A DNA stretch of 64,000 nt from Pseudocoprococcus catus (GCF_902381825.1 NZ_LR698973.1:2504457-2568456), one strand, 5' to 3'; shown: positions 1 through 10,037, counted from the stretch's first letter. The notes: generated by a model not told the origin, from the letters alone. A program made the numbers and translations.

Positions 1-102
1 TTCTTCCCCATTCAATACAATCTTCTCACCATAGAAGAATGCCATCAAAAGGGATCGAATATCATTTTCATAATCTGTTCGGTTCATAGATAATGCAATC
101 AT
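1..102 (-). CDS. hemZ: Coproporphyrinogen III oxidase-like radical SAM protein HemZ, N-terminal fragment
   Basis: The reverse strand opens at 102 with ATG behind GGGAGG at about 6 nt spacing and stays open to the window edge, giving the first 34 residues (MIALSMNRTDYENDIR...). The start resembles the short N-terminal extension of HemZ proteins of Clostridia, and HemZ commonly follows an MBL-fold hydrolase and relA in this group. The radical SAM cysteines would lie outside the window, so the name rests on the N-terminus and context only. Confidence 0.6.
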   Translation of the reverse strand, partial: MIALSMNRTDYENDIRSLLMAFFYGEKIVLNGEE

Positions 103-167
103 CAAAATCCTCCCATTCCATCTGCATTTAAATTGCTGTTCCCAGTCAAAAGCAATGACTGAGATAA

Positions 168-207
168 GGCTGCTGCAAAACCGATATCTATCAGTCCTGC
201 AGCAGCC
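168..207 (-). terminator. Hairpin between the MBL-fold gene and hemZ
   Basis: Ten-base perfect arms GGCTGCTGCA / TGCAGCAGCC enclose a 20-nt loop. On the minus strand the hairpin is followed only by TTATCT, so it may be a weak terminator or a processing site that lowers hemZ expression. Confidence 0.4.
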
Positions 208-231
208 CTGTCAATCGCTGTTCGCTTTCAT

Positions 232-861
232 CTAAAAAAATGGATTATACTGTTTCTCGTATCCAATGCTTGTCACACTGTCATGTCCCGGATATACCTG
301 CACATCATCCGGCAGTACAAACAACTGCTCTTTCACAGAGCGAACAAGCTGTGACATACTTCCTGTCGGAAAATCTGTACGTCCGATGGAACAATGGAAC
401 AGCGTATCACCGCTCATCAAAACCTTCTCTTCTGGGAAATAATAGCAGGCACCGCCCTTTGTATGGCCCGGTGTATACAGAACGATCACATCCAGCCCTG
501 CCAGCTTCAGATGCTCTCCGTCCTTCACATAGACATCGGCCTGTGTTGTATAAATCTGTCCGATCGAACCGCTGAGATTCAAGGAGGACTGCTTCAGAAC
601 ATCCTCTTCTTCTTCATGGGCATAAACCGGAACATTGTATCTCTTCTTCAAATCATTTAATGCCATAATATGATCAAAATGACCATGGGTTAAAAGAATT
701 GCTTTCAGTGTACAGCCGTTTTCCTCGATCACATTGCTGATTCTCAATGCATTATCCGCAGGATCGACAAGGAGTGCCTCTTTGTTCTCTTTGTTGATAA
801 TGAGGTAGCAATTCGTCGCAACCATACCGAGTGTCATTGATTTAATCTCTATCTGACCCAT
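232..861 (-). CDS. MBL-fold metallo-hydrolase (glyoxalase II-like)
   Basis: A 209-residue metallo-beta-lactamase-fold hydrolase. The metal-binding THGHFDH motif is near residue 60, followed by the downstream TPGHTKG and GDTLF segments and a C-terminal PGHDS histidine, the layout of hydroxyacylglutathione hydrolase-like enzymes that bind two metals. The true substrate is unknown; members act on thioesters or other activated carbonyls in the cytoplasm. It starts 18 nt after the relA stop and is probably cotranscribed with recJ-apt-relA. The length is normal for the short single-domain bacterial family. Confidence 0.85.
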   Translation of the reverse strand: MGQIEIKSMTLGMVATNCYLIINKENKEALLVDPADNALRISNVIEENGCTLKAILLTHGHFDHIMALNDLKKRYNVPVYAHEEEEDVLKQSSLNLSGSIGQIYTTQADVYVKDGEHLKLAGLDVIVLYTPGHTKGGACYYFPEEKVLMSGDTLFHCSIGRTDFPTGSMSQLVRSVKEQLFVLPDDVQVYPGHDSVTSIGYEKQYNPFF

Positions 862-879
862 TTCTCTGCTCCTTATTCA

Positions 880-3192
880 TTAGCCAGTTGTTCTGGCGAT
901 ATCATAAACGCAGTCCAGACTGCGCAGTTTGTCTATAATCTTATTTAAAGCATACTTGCCGCCAATATCAAAGCTGATATTGATGGTCGCTGTATTATTC
1001 TTGCCTGAACGGCTGGACATGGCTGTCACATTGATATCCCTCTCTGAGAATACCTGTGCGATCTGAATCAGCACACCGACTCCGTCATGAACATAAACAT
1101 TGAGTTCTGCCTTATACAGGCCGCCCTGGCCGTCAGCCGTGCTGTCCTGCCATTCTGCATCAATCAGGCGCTGTCTTTCTATCTCGGATAAATGCAGCAT
1201 ATTGACGCAGTCTGTACGATGAATGGACACACCTCTGCCTCTGGTAATAAAGCCAACGATCTCATCACCCGGTACAGGATTGCAGCATTTTGAGAAACGG
1301 ACAGCCACATCATCGATGCCTTTGACAATAATGCCGCTCTTGCTGCCTTTCTTATGCGGCTGTACGGCTGCAGAAGGTTTCTGCTTCATCTCAGTCATCT
1401 GTGTCAGAAGCTGCTTATCTGTCATCTCTTTTCGCTGCTTCTTCTGGTATTCCTCAAGCAGCTTGTTGATAACCTGGCCTTCCTTCAAACCGCCATGACC
1501 CACAGCAGCATTGACTGCATCCCAGTCCTTGAAACCATACTTGCGGATAACTTTCTCCATAAATTCCGGTTTCAGCAAATTACTGAGAATGATCTCTTTC
1601 GCTTTGCAGTAACGATTCAGCATATCCTTACCGCGGATAATATTCTCTTCCTTGAATTCCGTCTTGAACCACTGATTAATCTTATTCTTGGCCTGCGTAC
1701 TCTTGACAATATTTAGCCAATCACGGCTTGGTCCCTTGGAATTGGCTGATGTCAGGACCTCAACACGGTCGCCGTTCTTGATCACATAATCAATATTGAC
1801 CAGCTTGCCGTTGACTCTCGCCCCCACCATCTTATTGCCGACCGCTGAATGAATACTGTAAGCGAAATCAATCGGTGTGGAACCTGTCGGCAGATTCTTG
1901 ACGTCACCTGCCGGTGTAAAACAATAAACACTGTCTGCAAACAGATTCAAGTCGTTCTTCAAAAGGCTCATGAATTCCTTATTGTCCGACATATCTGTCT
2001 GCCATTCCAGAATCTGACGCAGCCATGTCAGCTTGGCTTCCTCACTGTCCTCTACATTCTTGGCATTCGGATCTTCCTTGTACTTCCAATGGGCTGCGAT
2101 ACCGTATTCAGCTGTTCTGTGCATGTCAAATGTACGGATCTGGATCTCAAAAGGCTGTCCGTTCGGACCGATCAGTGTTGTATGCAGGGACTGATACATA
2201 TTCTGCTTCGGCATTGCAATATAATCTTTAAAACGACCCGGAATCGGCTTGTACATCTCATGAATAATACCAAGGGCCGCATAACAGTCCTTCACTGTAT
2301 CCACAATAATACGCACCGCAAACAGATCATAGATCTCATCCAATGTCTTGTCCTGATTGACCATCTTCTTGTAAATGCTAAAGAAATGCTTAACACGGCC
2401 ATTCACCTGTGCCTTGATACCGCTCTGTGCCATATGCTGACTGACTTCTTCCACAATGGCATCTACAAAAGCCTGACGCTCACTGCGCTTCAGATTGATC
2501 TGTCTGGCCAGATCATAATACACTTCCGGTTCCAGGTATCTCAATGACAGATCATCCAGTTCAATCTTGATCTTGGAAATACCAAGTCTCTGGGCGATCG
2601 GTGCATAAATATCCATGGTCTCTCTGGCCTTTTCCTTCTGCTTGGCCGGTGTCATATACTTCAGTGTACGCATATTGTGCAGACGGTCTGCCAGCTTGAT
2701 CAGGATAACTCGGATATCCTTCGCCATAGCCAGAAACATCTTACGAAGATTCTCTGCCTGAATCTCCACCTTATCCTTGGAATAGGATAACTGTCCCAGC
2801 TTTGTTACACCGGATACGATCAGTGCGATCTCCGCGCTGAATTCTCTCGTGATATCCTCCTCCGTCATGATCGTGTCCTCAACCACATCATGAAGAAGTC
2901 CGCCGACAATGGTCTCCTTATCCAGCTCAAGATCCGCCAGGATCAGGGCTACACAGAGCGGATGAATAATATAAGGTTCTCCGGACTTACGCAGCTGCCC
3001 CTTGTGCGCATTATTGGCAATATTATATGCCTTCTCGATCATACTGATATCATCTGAAGGATGATATTCCTTCACTTTATTGATCAGGCGCTGATACAGC
3101 ACCTTCGGTGATTCGAAATCCTGTGTATGAATGAGCTCCTGCTCCTCAAATGGCTCTTCAGTGCCCATTACTTCTTTTTTATCGTCCTTCAT
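880..3192 (-). CDS. relA: Bifunctional (p)ppGpp synthetase/hydrolase, long RSH
   Basis: A full-length 770-residue RelA/SpoT homologue that makes and degrades the alarmone (p)ppGpp in response to starvation. Domains in order: HD hydrolase (about 60-200, with intact HDxxED at 101-106), nucleotidyltransferase synthetase (about 240-370), TGS (about 430-490) and a C-terminal ACT domain (about 690-770). Both catalytic domains look intact, as usual for the single long RSH of Firmicutes. It sits between apt (22 nt) and an MBL-fold gene (18 nt). Two further proteins with a RelA/SpoT synthetase domain are encoded in this window (22.3 and 45.1 kb). Confidence 0.95.
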   Translation of the reverse strand: MKDDKKEVMGTEEPFEEQELIHTQDFESPKVLYQRLINKVKEYHPSDDISMIEKAYNIANNAHKGQLRKSGEPYIIHPLCVALILADLELDKETIVGGLLHDVVEDTIMTEEDITREFSAEIALIVSGVTKLGQLSYSKDKVEIQAENLRKMFLAMAKDIRVILIKLADRLHNMRTLKYMTPAKQKEKARETMDIYAPIAQRLGISKIKIELDDLSLRYLEPEVYYDLARQINLKRSERQAFVDAIVEEVSQHMAQSGIKAQVNGRVKHFFSIYKKMVNQDKTLDEIYDLFAVRIIVDTVKDCYAALGIIHEMYKPIPGRFKDYIAMPKQNMYQSLHTTLIGPNGQPFEIQIRTFDMHRTAEYGIAAHWKYKEDPNAKNVEDSEEAKLTWLRQILEWQTDMSDNKEFMSLLKNDLNLFADSVYCFTPAGDVKNLPTGSTPIDFAYSIHSAVGNKMVGARVNGKLVNIDYVIKNGDRVEVLTSANSKGPSRDWLNIVKSTQAKNKINQWFKTEFKEENIIRGKDMLNRYCKAKEIILSNLLKPEFMEKVIRKYGFKDWDAVNAAVGHGGLKEGQVINKLLEEYQKKQRKEMTDKQLLTQMTEMKQKPSAAVQPHKKGSKSGIIVKGIDDVAVRFSKCCNPVPGDEIVGFITRGRGVSIHRTDCVNMLHLSEIERQRLIDAEWQDSTADGQGGLYKAELNVYVHDGVGVLIQIAQVFSERDINVTAMSSRSGKNNTATINISFDIGGKYALNKIIDKLRSLDCVYDIARTTG

Positions 3193-3214
3193 ATTGCGTC
3201 ATCCTCTTCTGTCA

Positions 3215-3739
3215 TTATTTACCTTCGTAGATAATCGCTGAATCAATATCATAGCCGCTCAGTCTCTCGCGGCCCTTCAGTCCTGCCAGCTCCATGAGGA
3301 AAACAATCTTGACGACTTCTCCGCCAAGTTCTTCCACCATCTTGATAATGGCTTCTGTTGTGCCGCCTGTGGCAATTAAGTCATCGATAATAACAACCTT
3401 CTGTCCAGGCTGAATTGCGTCTTTATGTATCTCAATAGTCGCAGTGCCGTACTCAAGATCATATGTCTGGCTGATCGTTGCTCTCGGCAGCTTGCCTTTC
3501 TTTCTGACCGGCACAAAAGCCTTATGCATATTGTAGGCAATGGGTACACCAAAAATAAAGCCTCGGGATTCCGGACCGAGAACAACATCGAAATCAACAC
3601 CTTCCAACTTCTCCTGCATCTGGTCGATGGCCAAGTGAAGTCCCTCCGCATCCTGCAAAACACTGGTAACATCTCTGAAAATGATTCCCTTCTCAGGGAA
3701 ATCAGGAATACTTTTGACATATTCTTCTAATTTTTTCAT
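3215..3739 (-). CDS. apt: Adenine phosphoribosyltransferase
   Basis: Makes AMP from adenine and PRPP in purine salvage. The protein is 174 residues from the ATG at 3739, which has AGAAGGAG upstream; an in-frame start further upstream (3814) would add 25 residues unlike the family. The PRPP-binding loop VVIIDDLIATGGT near the C-terminus and the FPEKGIIFRD start are typical. It lies between recJ and relA, the usual clostridial order. Confidence 0.95.
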   Translation of the reverse strand: MKKLEEYVKSIPDFPEKGIIFRDVTSVLQDAEGLHLAIDQMQEKLEGVDFDVVLGPESRGFIFGVPIAYNMHKAFVPVRKKGKLPRATISQTYDLEYGTATIEIHKDAIQPGQKVVIIDDLIATGGTTEAIIKMVEELGGEVVKIVFLMELAGLKGRERLSGYDIDSAIIYEGK

Positions 3740-3844
3740 AAGACTCACTGCTCCTTCTATATGAATATTTGTCTTCTCAAATTCATCGCAGCTGCCCGAA
3801 CCTTGGGCAGTCACGTATAAATTTAATTATAACAATAAATGATT

Positions 3845-5938
3845 CTATTGAAAAGCCCCGAAATCGACAAAATACGTCCTGTACCACATTGAATCCATCA
3901 ATTTAGCTGTTTTTTCCGGGATCATTTCATAATGAAGATACGGTCCTGCCGTTTCAACCCGCATAAGTCCCAGTTCTTCAAAGACATACAGTGCCTGCAT
4001 CAGCATAAATATATGTTCCTCCGCTGAATGTATGCTGTCAAATGGGATATCTTCCATCATAAAACTGCCTTCGGTCTCATTCCCCTGTTTCTTCATCTGC
4101 ATCCGAAGGAAACGAAAAACTTGACTGCACACTGACTTATCCAGCTTGTCCCTGGCATCACAATACAGCCTGTAATCATCCGTCACATGTCTTAATGCAA
4201 AAATATGCTGAAGTTTTTCCAGGTTGTCATCCTGAGCAATCCGGACATCCTTCAGAATCATCTGAGGATACTGTCTGTCCATATAATAATTTATATCCAG
4301 ATTTCCGGCAATTGATACCTCCATGCCGGCTGTATAGTAATCCGCCATGATGCTTCGGCGAAATCCCACTGTATTCAGACTGCGTCTCTGATCCATCACC
4401 GTCATTCTCAGTGTCGCCCGGTCTGCACCGATTTTTCTGACTTCACCCAGCTGTCCGGAAATTTCCGCCAGAGGCTCCGGCATATCCTGACCAAAGGGTT
4501 CCATTCTCTGGATCAATTCAATCAGTTCTATGGTTACTTCTGACGGCTGAAGCTTTAATTCCGGCCGCTGGACAGGTATCAGCATCTGGCTGTCCATATG
4601 CATTTTTGCATATTCATTCAGTCGTCTGGACAATTCCGGTACATTTTCTGCCTTCAATGACATTCCTGCTGCTGCTGCATGCCCTCCGAATTTAATCATC
4701 AGATCACTGCACGTACAAAGGGCTTCAAAAAGATTGAATCCGTCTATACTTCTGGCAGAACCTGTTGCCACGCCATTTTCTATAGACAGCAAAATATTCG
4801 GCCGATAAAACATATCTTTAATCCGGGATGAAACAATACCAATGACCCCATGATGCCATCCTTCGCCGGCTACCACCATCACCCGGCTGTTTCTGATTGC
4901 ATCAGATGCCTCGATCCGGTCTGTCACCTGTTTTAAAATCATCTGCTCCGTTTCCTTGCGATGACTGTTCTCCACCTCCAGCTCAGCTGCAATTGCTGCT
5001 GCCTCCTCTTCATCTCTCGTCGTAAACAGACGAACGCCTCTTTTGGCATCCCCCATACGCCCACCGGCATTCAGCCTTGGGGCAAGCCCGAAACCGATAA
5101 ATCCACTGGTTATCTTGCGCTTAAAGTCATATCCGGCACTTTCCAGCAATTTGCCAAGCCCCATATTGGCAGGGTGTTTCATCCGCTTAAATCCTTCACT
5201 GACAATGATCCGGTTTTCATCATACAATGGTACGATATCTGCCACTGTGCCGACAGCCGCAAGCTCCAGGTATTCTGTAATATCCGTCTGATCATTTCTG
5301 TAAGCTTTCAGCCCCTGTACCAGTTTATAGGCCACACCGCATCCCGCCAGATAAAGGAAGGGATAGCTTTCTCCCGGCTGTTTTGCATCCACAACAGCCA
5401 CAGCCTCCGGCAGCTTCTCCTGGCATTCATGATGATCCGTAATAACCACATCCATCGCCAATGATTTTGCCAACTGACACTCTTTGACAGCAGAAATCCC
5501 GGTATCCACTGTCACCATCAGCTTTGTTCCCGTCTCTGCCAGCATGCGCACAGCATTTTCATTCAGTCCATATCCCTCAGTCATGCGGTCCGGCAGATAA
5601 TAATTCACGTCTGCACCGGCTTTACTCAGGTATAAATATAAAATACTGGTGGCTGTAATACCATCCACATCATAATCTCCATAAATTGTTATCTTCTCAT
5701 GGGCATCCATGGCCTGGCTGATCCGGCAGACTGCTGCCTCCATTCCCTTCATTAGGAATGGATCGTACATATTCTTTTCTGAAGGATAAAGGAACCGCTG
5801 TGCCTCTTCTTTATTATGCACACCTCTGGCCGCCAGTAACCCGGCAAACACCTCCGGATACCCGGTCTCTGCTGCCAGCTGCTTCACACCGGCACTTTCC
5901 TGCTTTATAAACTCCCATCTGTAACTCTCCGGAACCAA
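3845..5938 (-). CDS. recJ: Single-stranded-DNA-specific exonuclease RecJ
   Basis: A 697-residue 5'-3' ssDNA exonuclease of the DHH phosphoesterase superfamily, acting in recombination and repair. The N-terminal DHH domain shows DYDVDGITAT and ITDHHEC metal-binding motifs; the DHHA1 region GGHAAAAGMSL and an OB-fold follow, plus the extra C-terminal region usual in Firmicutes. The start is TTG at 5938 with GAGGTG 5 nt upstream. It is the first gene of the recJ-apt-relA-MBL-hemZ string. The 450-bp region upstream carries palindromic repeats. Confidence 0.9.
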   Translation of the reverse strand: MVPESYRWEFIKQESAGVKQLAAETGYPEVFAGLLAARGVHNKEEAQRFLYPSEKNMYDPFLMKGMEAAVCRISQAMDAHEKITIYGDYDVDGITATSILYLYLSKAGADVNYYLPDRMTEGYGLNENAVRMLAETGTKLMVTVDTGISAVKECQLAKSLAMDVVITDHHECQEKLPEAVAVVDAKQPGESYPFLYLAGCGVAYKLVQGLKAYRNDQTDITEYLELAAVGTVADIVPLYDENRIIVSEGFKRMKHPANMGLGKLLESAGYDFKRKITSGFIGFGLAPRLNAGGRMGDAKRGVRLFTTRDEEEAAAIAAELEVENSHRKETEQMILKQVTDRIEASDAIRNSRVMVVAGEGWHHGVIGIVSSRIKDMFYRPNILLSIENGVATGSARSIDGFNLFEALCTCSDLMIKFGGHAAAAGMSLKAENVPELSRRLNEYAKMHMDSQMLIPVQRPELKLQPSEVTIELIELIQRMEPFGQDMPEPLAEISGQLGEVRKIGADRATLRMTVMDQRRSLNTVGFRRSIMADYYTAGMEVSIAGNLDINYYMDRQYPQMILKDVRIAQDDNLEKLQHIFALRHVTDDYRLYCDARDKLDKSVCSQVFRFLRMQMKKQGNETEGSFMMEDIPFDSIHSAEEHIFMLMQALYVFEELGLMRVETAGPYLHYEMIPEKTAKLMDSMWYRTYFVDFGAFQ

Positions 5939-5985
5939 AAAAACACCTCTCTTCTGCCGACGGCAATTGCTCTGTTATTTTTAGA

Positions 5986-6125
5986 GAGCGCAGCAATCAG
6001 CAGATACCCAGCAGGCACACTTGCGTTGCCCAGCGCTAGCAACGGTACATAAGGTGGTAAAAAACACCACCTAAGTACCGGCTGCGCCGGAAGCACCTGC
6101 TGGGTATCTGCTGATTGCTGCGCTC
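5986..6125. repeat. Palindromic intergenic element, copy A (perfect 30-bp arms)
   Basis: Arms at 5986-6015 and 6096-6125 are exact 30-nt inverted repeats. They enclose an ~80-nt core containing CGGTACATAAGGTGGT, an A-rich loop and ACCACCTAAGTACCGG, which folds into an inner hairpin. The core is shared with copies at 43.8 and 44.1 kb, but the arms are unique to this locus. It lies just upstream of recJ. Confidence 0.85.
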
Positions 6126-6221
6126 ATCCAAGTAAATGTGCAATTGCCTGGTCTTCAAATTAATACTCAATAATCTCTCAATCGCCAGTTTCCTCAAGCA
6201 CCAAAATAAATATATTATATT

Positions 6222-6300
6222 AAGGCACCTTATGTACCGCTGCCAGTGTCAGGCAGTGCGAACGTGCCTGCTTTGAATCGCCGATTTGATACATGATTCA
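6222..6300. repeat. Palindromic element, partial copy B
   Basis: Read on the minus strand, 6222-6271 matches the first half of the element core: GCAGGCACGTTCGCACTGCC, then GGCAGCGGTACATAAGG. The second half is missing; instead a short local hairpin CTTTGAATC ... GATTCAAAAAG follows. It is probably a truncated relic. The rest of the 5939-6387 gap holds no gene that I can see. Confidence 0.65.
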
Positions 6301-6345
6301 AAAAGCAACGCATTGCCCAATCAGCAGTCAATAATCTAATCAGAA

Positions 6346-6371
6346 AAGACTGCCGCAGTGCAGCAGTCCTT
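6346..6371 (-). terminator. Probable terminator of scfA-scfB-secDF
   Basis: GACTGC (348-353) pairs with GCAGTC (363-368). On the minus strand the hairpin is followed by TTTTCTGATT, 17 nt after the secDF stop. The stem is short and the tract modest. Confidence 0.5.
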
Positions 6372-6387
6372 TCATAAAGAAATATAT

Positions 6388-8580
6388 TTATTTTTTCTTG
6401 CCTTTCATAACAGCCCAGATCGTACCTGAAATGAATACTGATGAAAATGTACCTGCAATGATACCGGCCATCATCGGCAATGCAAATTCTTTGATAGAAG
6501 TTACGCCCATGATGTAGATCAGTAATACCATGATCAATGTTGTCAGAGAAGTATTGATACTTCTGGACAATGTCTGGCTGATACTTGTGTTGACAATTTC
6601 TTCTGTTGTTGCCTTCAGCATTGTATGTGAGTTTTCACGGACACGGTCATATACAACGATGGTTGCATTGATAGAGTAACCAACGATTGTCAGCATACAA
6701 GCAATAAATGTTGTACCTACAGGGATTCTTGCAATTGAGTATACCGCAAGAACGACCAGTACATCATGAAGCAATGCGATAATCGCACCTGCACCAAACT
6801 TGATATCTCTGAATCGAACCCAGATATAGATCATGATAAAGACACCTGCGATAATGACGGAAAGGATCGCGTTTGTACGCATCTCACCGCTGATTGTACC
6901 GCTGATATTCTCTTCAGTGATATCAGACTGTTCAAGAGCGTACTTCTCCATTAAGGCGTCCTTAACAGCTGCACGGTGCTCAGAATCAAGAACAGGCGTC
7001 TTGATAACGATTTCAGGTGAACCGGATACATTCTGGAACTGAATATCAGTTGTACCTGCTTCACTTTCAAAGAGTTTTCTTAAATCATCTTCATCAGAAC
7101 CAGGGACTTCAAGATAATCCTTGAAATTGACAGTCATGGCTGTACCGCCTGTAAAGTCCAGACTGTAATTCAGCGCTTTATTGCCTGCAGAAGCATGAAC
7201 ACCCATGCTGACGAAACCTGCACAGATACAGATCACGGCGATCACATAAGTGATCTTCTTCATGCCGCAGAAGTTCTTAACCTTTGCTTCCTTCTGTTTA
7301 CCATAGAATTTGGCATCTTTAAAACCGATACCATATAATGCCATCAGCACGAATCGTGTAATAGCAAGGGCTGTAAACATGGAAAGCACAATACCAAGGG
7401 CCAGTGTAATGGCAAAACCTTTGATTGTACCTGTACCTTTGAGATACAGAACTGCTGCTGCAATTAATGTTGTGATATTACCATCGATAACGGCTGAAAG
7501 TGCCTTGCCGAAACCAATCTTGATGGCTTCACGCACATTCTTGCCTGCTGCGATTTCTTCTCTAATTCGCGTAAAGATAATGACATTGGCATCCACCGCC
7601 ATACCGACGGAAAGGATGATACCGGCAATACCAGGCAGTGTCAGTGTCACATCCAGACCATTCAGGAAGCAGAGCATTGCTGCCACATAAAGAAGCAGTG
7701 CAAGGGCTGCTGCCACACCAGGAATCCAATACACAACGATCATAAACAGCATAACGACCACAAGACCGATGGCACCTGCCATCAAACTTGTCTTAACCGC
7801 TTCATCACCTAACTTGGCGCTGACAACTTTGGAACTGATCTCATTCAGCTGGAGCTTCAGAACACCGGCACGAATAGTGGTGGCCAGAGAATTCACATCA
7901 TCATAAGTAAAATTGCCTTCGATGACACACTGACCATTTGTGATTGCCTGATTAACAGTCGGATAGCTGATGATCTTGCCGTCATAAATGATGTAGATCG
8001 GTTTGCCGATATTTCTTGCTGTTGCTTCTGCAAAAGCTTTGGCACCTTCGTCTGTAAACATCAGAGAAACCACGTACTGTGTGTTGCCATAGCTATCTTT
8101 CTGGGATGTAGCCTGAGCACTCTTGATGCCTTCGCCGCCCACAACTTCACAGTAACCATCTAATACTTCCTTGCCTGTTGCCGCATCGGACTTTGCTTCA
8201 CAGAAACTGATAGAACCGGGATTGCCCAGTTCAGAGAGAATCTTCTCTGCATCATAAACACCAGGAATATCAACGTTGACACGGTTTGTGCCTTCCTGAT
8301 AAACTTCTGCTTCTGTACTCCATGCCTCTACTCTCTGCTGAAGCTTGTAAACGGTATCGTTCATATCTTCAGAGGATGGATTGTCTTCGTCTGCTTCGTA
8401 GGTGATATTGACACCACCTGCCAGGTCAAGACCAAGCTTAATGTTTTTGGCTGTACCGATATGATCCTTGCCATATCCGTATGCAGATACATAACCGCAG
8501 GCTGCGATCATCAGAACAACCACGATCAGCACAAGCCAGCTTTTCTTCTTACTCTTCATGCCTTTATTCTCCTTTTTCAT
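6388..8580 (-). CDS. secDF: Protein translocase subunit SecDF (fused)
   Basis: A 730-residue fusion of SecD and SecF, the membrane motor that uses the proton gradient to pull exported proteins from the SecYEG channel. It has an N-terminal membrane anchor (about 14-34), the SecD P1-type domain with LGLDLAGGVN, a six-helix SecD bundle (about 265-410), then SecF with LDFTGGT and a second bundle. Fused SecDF is common in Firmicutes. Its start overlaps the end of the SCIFF maturase gene by 17 nt, implying translational coupling. yajC lies 4 kb upstream. Confidence 0.95.
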   Translation of the reverse strand: MKKENKGMKSKKKSWLVLIVVVLMIAACGYVSAYGYGKDHIGTAKNIKLGLDLAGGVNITYEADEDNPSSEDMNDTVYKLQQRVEAWSTEAEVYQEGTNRVNVDIPGVYDAEKILSELGNPGSISFCEAKSDAATGKEVLDGYCEVVGGEGIKSAQATSQKDSYGNTQYVVSLMFTDEGAKAFAEATARNIGKPIYIIYDGKIISYPTVNQAITNGQCVIEGNFTYDDVNSLATTIRAGVLKLQLNEISSKVVSAKLGDEAVKTSLMAGAIGLVVVMLFMIVVYWIPGVAAALALLLYVAAMLCFLNGLDVTLTLPGIAGIILSVGMAVDANVIIFTRIREEIAAGKNVREAIKIGFGKALSAVIDGNITTLIAAAVLYLKGTGTIKGFAITLALGIVLSMFTALAITRFVLMALYGIGFKDAKFYGKQKEAKVKNFCGMKKITYVIAVICICAGFVSMGVHASAGNKALNYSLDFTGGTAMTVNFKDYLEVPGSDEDDLRKLFESEAGTTDIQFQNVSGSPEIVIKTPVLDSEHRAAVKDALMEKYALEQSDITEENISGTISGEMRTNAILSVIIAGVFIMIYIWVRFRDIKFGAGAIIALLHDVLVVLAVYSIARIPVGTTFIACMLTIVGYSINATIVVYDRVRENSHTMLKATTEEIVNTSISQTLSRSINTSLTTLIMVLLIYIMGVTSIKEFALPMMAGIIAGTFSSVFISGTIWAVMKGKKK

Positions 8581-9928
8581 CTGCCGCAGCAGCTTTAATC
8601 ATAATTGCACATTCCACTCTCTTACGCATCAGTTCACATCCCACATCATACGCATCTGTGATCGAATGATGGAAATTCCATGAGTTGGCAGCACAACCGC
8701 CGCTACAGTAGAATTTTGCGAAACAATTCGTGCATTTATCCTTGGCATAAATATTGCAAAGCTTGAATTCGTCGCGAATATCTGTCTTGACAACACCATC
8801 CCAGACATTACCCATCAGGAATTCATCCTGACCGACAAACTGGTGACATGGATATAAATCCCCCCATGGTGTCACAGCAAGATATTCTGTACCCGAACCA
8901 CATCCTGATAAACGTTTGGCAACGCATGGACCGCCTTCCAGATCAATCATAAAATGGAAGAAATTGAAATGTTTGCCTGCACGGTCTCTCTTCACGATTT
9001 CCTTCGCCAGCAGATCATACTGCTCGCAAAGTTCCGGAAGATCTTCCTCCTGAATTGCATATGGCTCAGATGCAGGTGCAACAACAGGCTCAACAGAAAT
9101 CTGCTTAAATCCTTTATCCGCAAGGCTCAGCACGTCTGCCGCAAAATCTTTATTGAAATGCGTAAATGTACCTCTGACATAATAATTCGTCTGATGTCTG
9201 CTCTCGGCAAACTTCTCGAACTTCGGCATGATCAGATCATAGCTGCCGCTGCCGTTGCGGAACGGACGCATATTGTCATGGACTTCCTTACGTCCATCCA
9301 CACTCAGAACAACATTCGCCATTTCTTTATTGCAGAATTCCATGATCTCATCATTCAGCAGGACACCATTCGTCGTCAGCGTGAATCTAAAATTCTTGTC
9401 ATGAATCTTCTCCTGCTCACGGCCATACTCAACGAGACGTTTAACCACATCCCAGTTCATCAAAGGCTCGCCGCCGAAGAAATCCACTTCCAGATTCCGC
9501 CTGTTGCCTGAATTGGCGATCAGGAAATCCAGTGCCTGCTTGCCAACTTCATAGCTCATGATAGCACGTCGGCCGTGATACTCGCCTTCTTCTGCAAAAC
9601 AATAGCGACAGGCAAGATTACAGTCATGGGCGATATGCAGACATAACGCTTTGACAACTGTCTTTCTCTTCTTAAAATCAATAATATAATCTTTATAAAT
9701 ATCTTCTGTAAAAAGACTTTCTTCTTTAATTAAAGTCTCAATCTCTTCAAATGCTTCTTCCATATCTTCCTTTGGATACTTGGACGCAAGCATATCCATG
9801 ATCTCGGACTTCTCATGGCCTTCATATAACTCAATAATATCATAAACAACATCGTCAACCACATGAATGGCACCGCTGTTGATATCCATGACTATATTGT
9901 AACCATTACTCTTATACTGGTGAATCAC
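8564..9928 (-). CDS. scfB: SCIFF-type ranthipeptide maturase, radical SAM/SPASM protein ScfB
   Basis: A 454-residue radical SAM enzyme that installs thioether crosslinks in the six-cysteine peptide encoded immediately upstream. The N-terminus (about 1-90) fits a peptide-recognition domain. The radical SAM cluster motif is CNLACRYC near residue 104, and the C-terminal SPASM region carries CGSGTEYL, GDLYPCHQF and CTNCFAKFYCSGGC for auxiliary clusters. The family (scfB, CteB-like) is nearly universal in Clostridia. Gene order scfA-scfB-secDF is conserved and suggests a link to export. The start at 9928 is 178 nt after scfA, with a hairpin between. Confidence 0.93.
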   Translation of the reverse strand: MIHQYKSNGYNIVMDINSGAIHVVDDVVYDIIELYEGHEKSEIMDMLASKYPKEDMEEAFEEIETLIKEESLFTEDIYKDYIIDFKKRKTVVKALCLHIAHDCNLACRYCFAEEGEYHGRRAIMSYEVGKQALDFLIANSGNRRNLEVDFFGGEPLMNWDVVKRLVEYGREQEKIHDKNFRFTLTTNGVLLNDEIMEFCNKEMANVVLSVDGRKEVHDNMRPFRNGSGSYDLIMPKFEKFAESRHQTNYYVRGTFTHFNKDFAADVLSLADKGFKQISVEPVVAPASEPYAIQEEDLPELCEQYDLLAKEIVKRDRAGKHFNFFHFMIDLEGGPCVAKRLSGCGSGTEYLAVTPWGDLYPCHQFVGQDEFLMGNVWDGVVKTDIRDEFKLCNIYAKDKCTNCFAKFYCSGGCAANSWNFHHSITDAYDVGCELMRKRVECAIMIKAAAADEKGE

Positions 9929-10037
9929 TTACATTCTCCTAACTCTCTTATTCTACTTTATAACTTTGCAGCTGCCCGGAATCAGCTGTCATAAATTTCT
10001 GACCCCGAATAGTCAAAACACTCCTTCAACATGAACA

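Noticed and set aside
1223..2547. Long open frames on the plus strand opposite relA, and similar ones opposite other genes
   Set aside because: They are shadows of strongly coding minus-strand genes, without ribosome binding sites or recognisable protein features.
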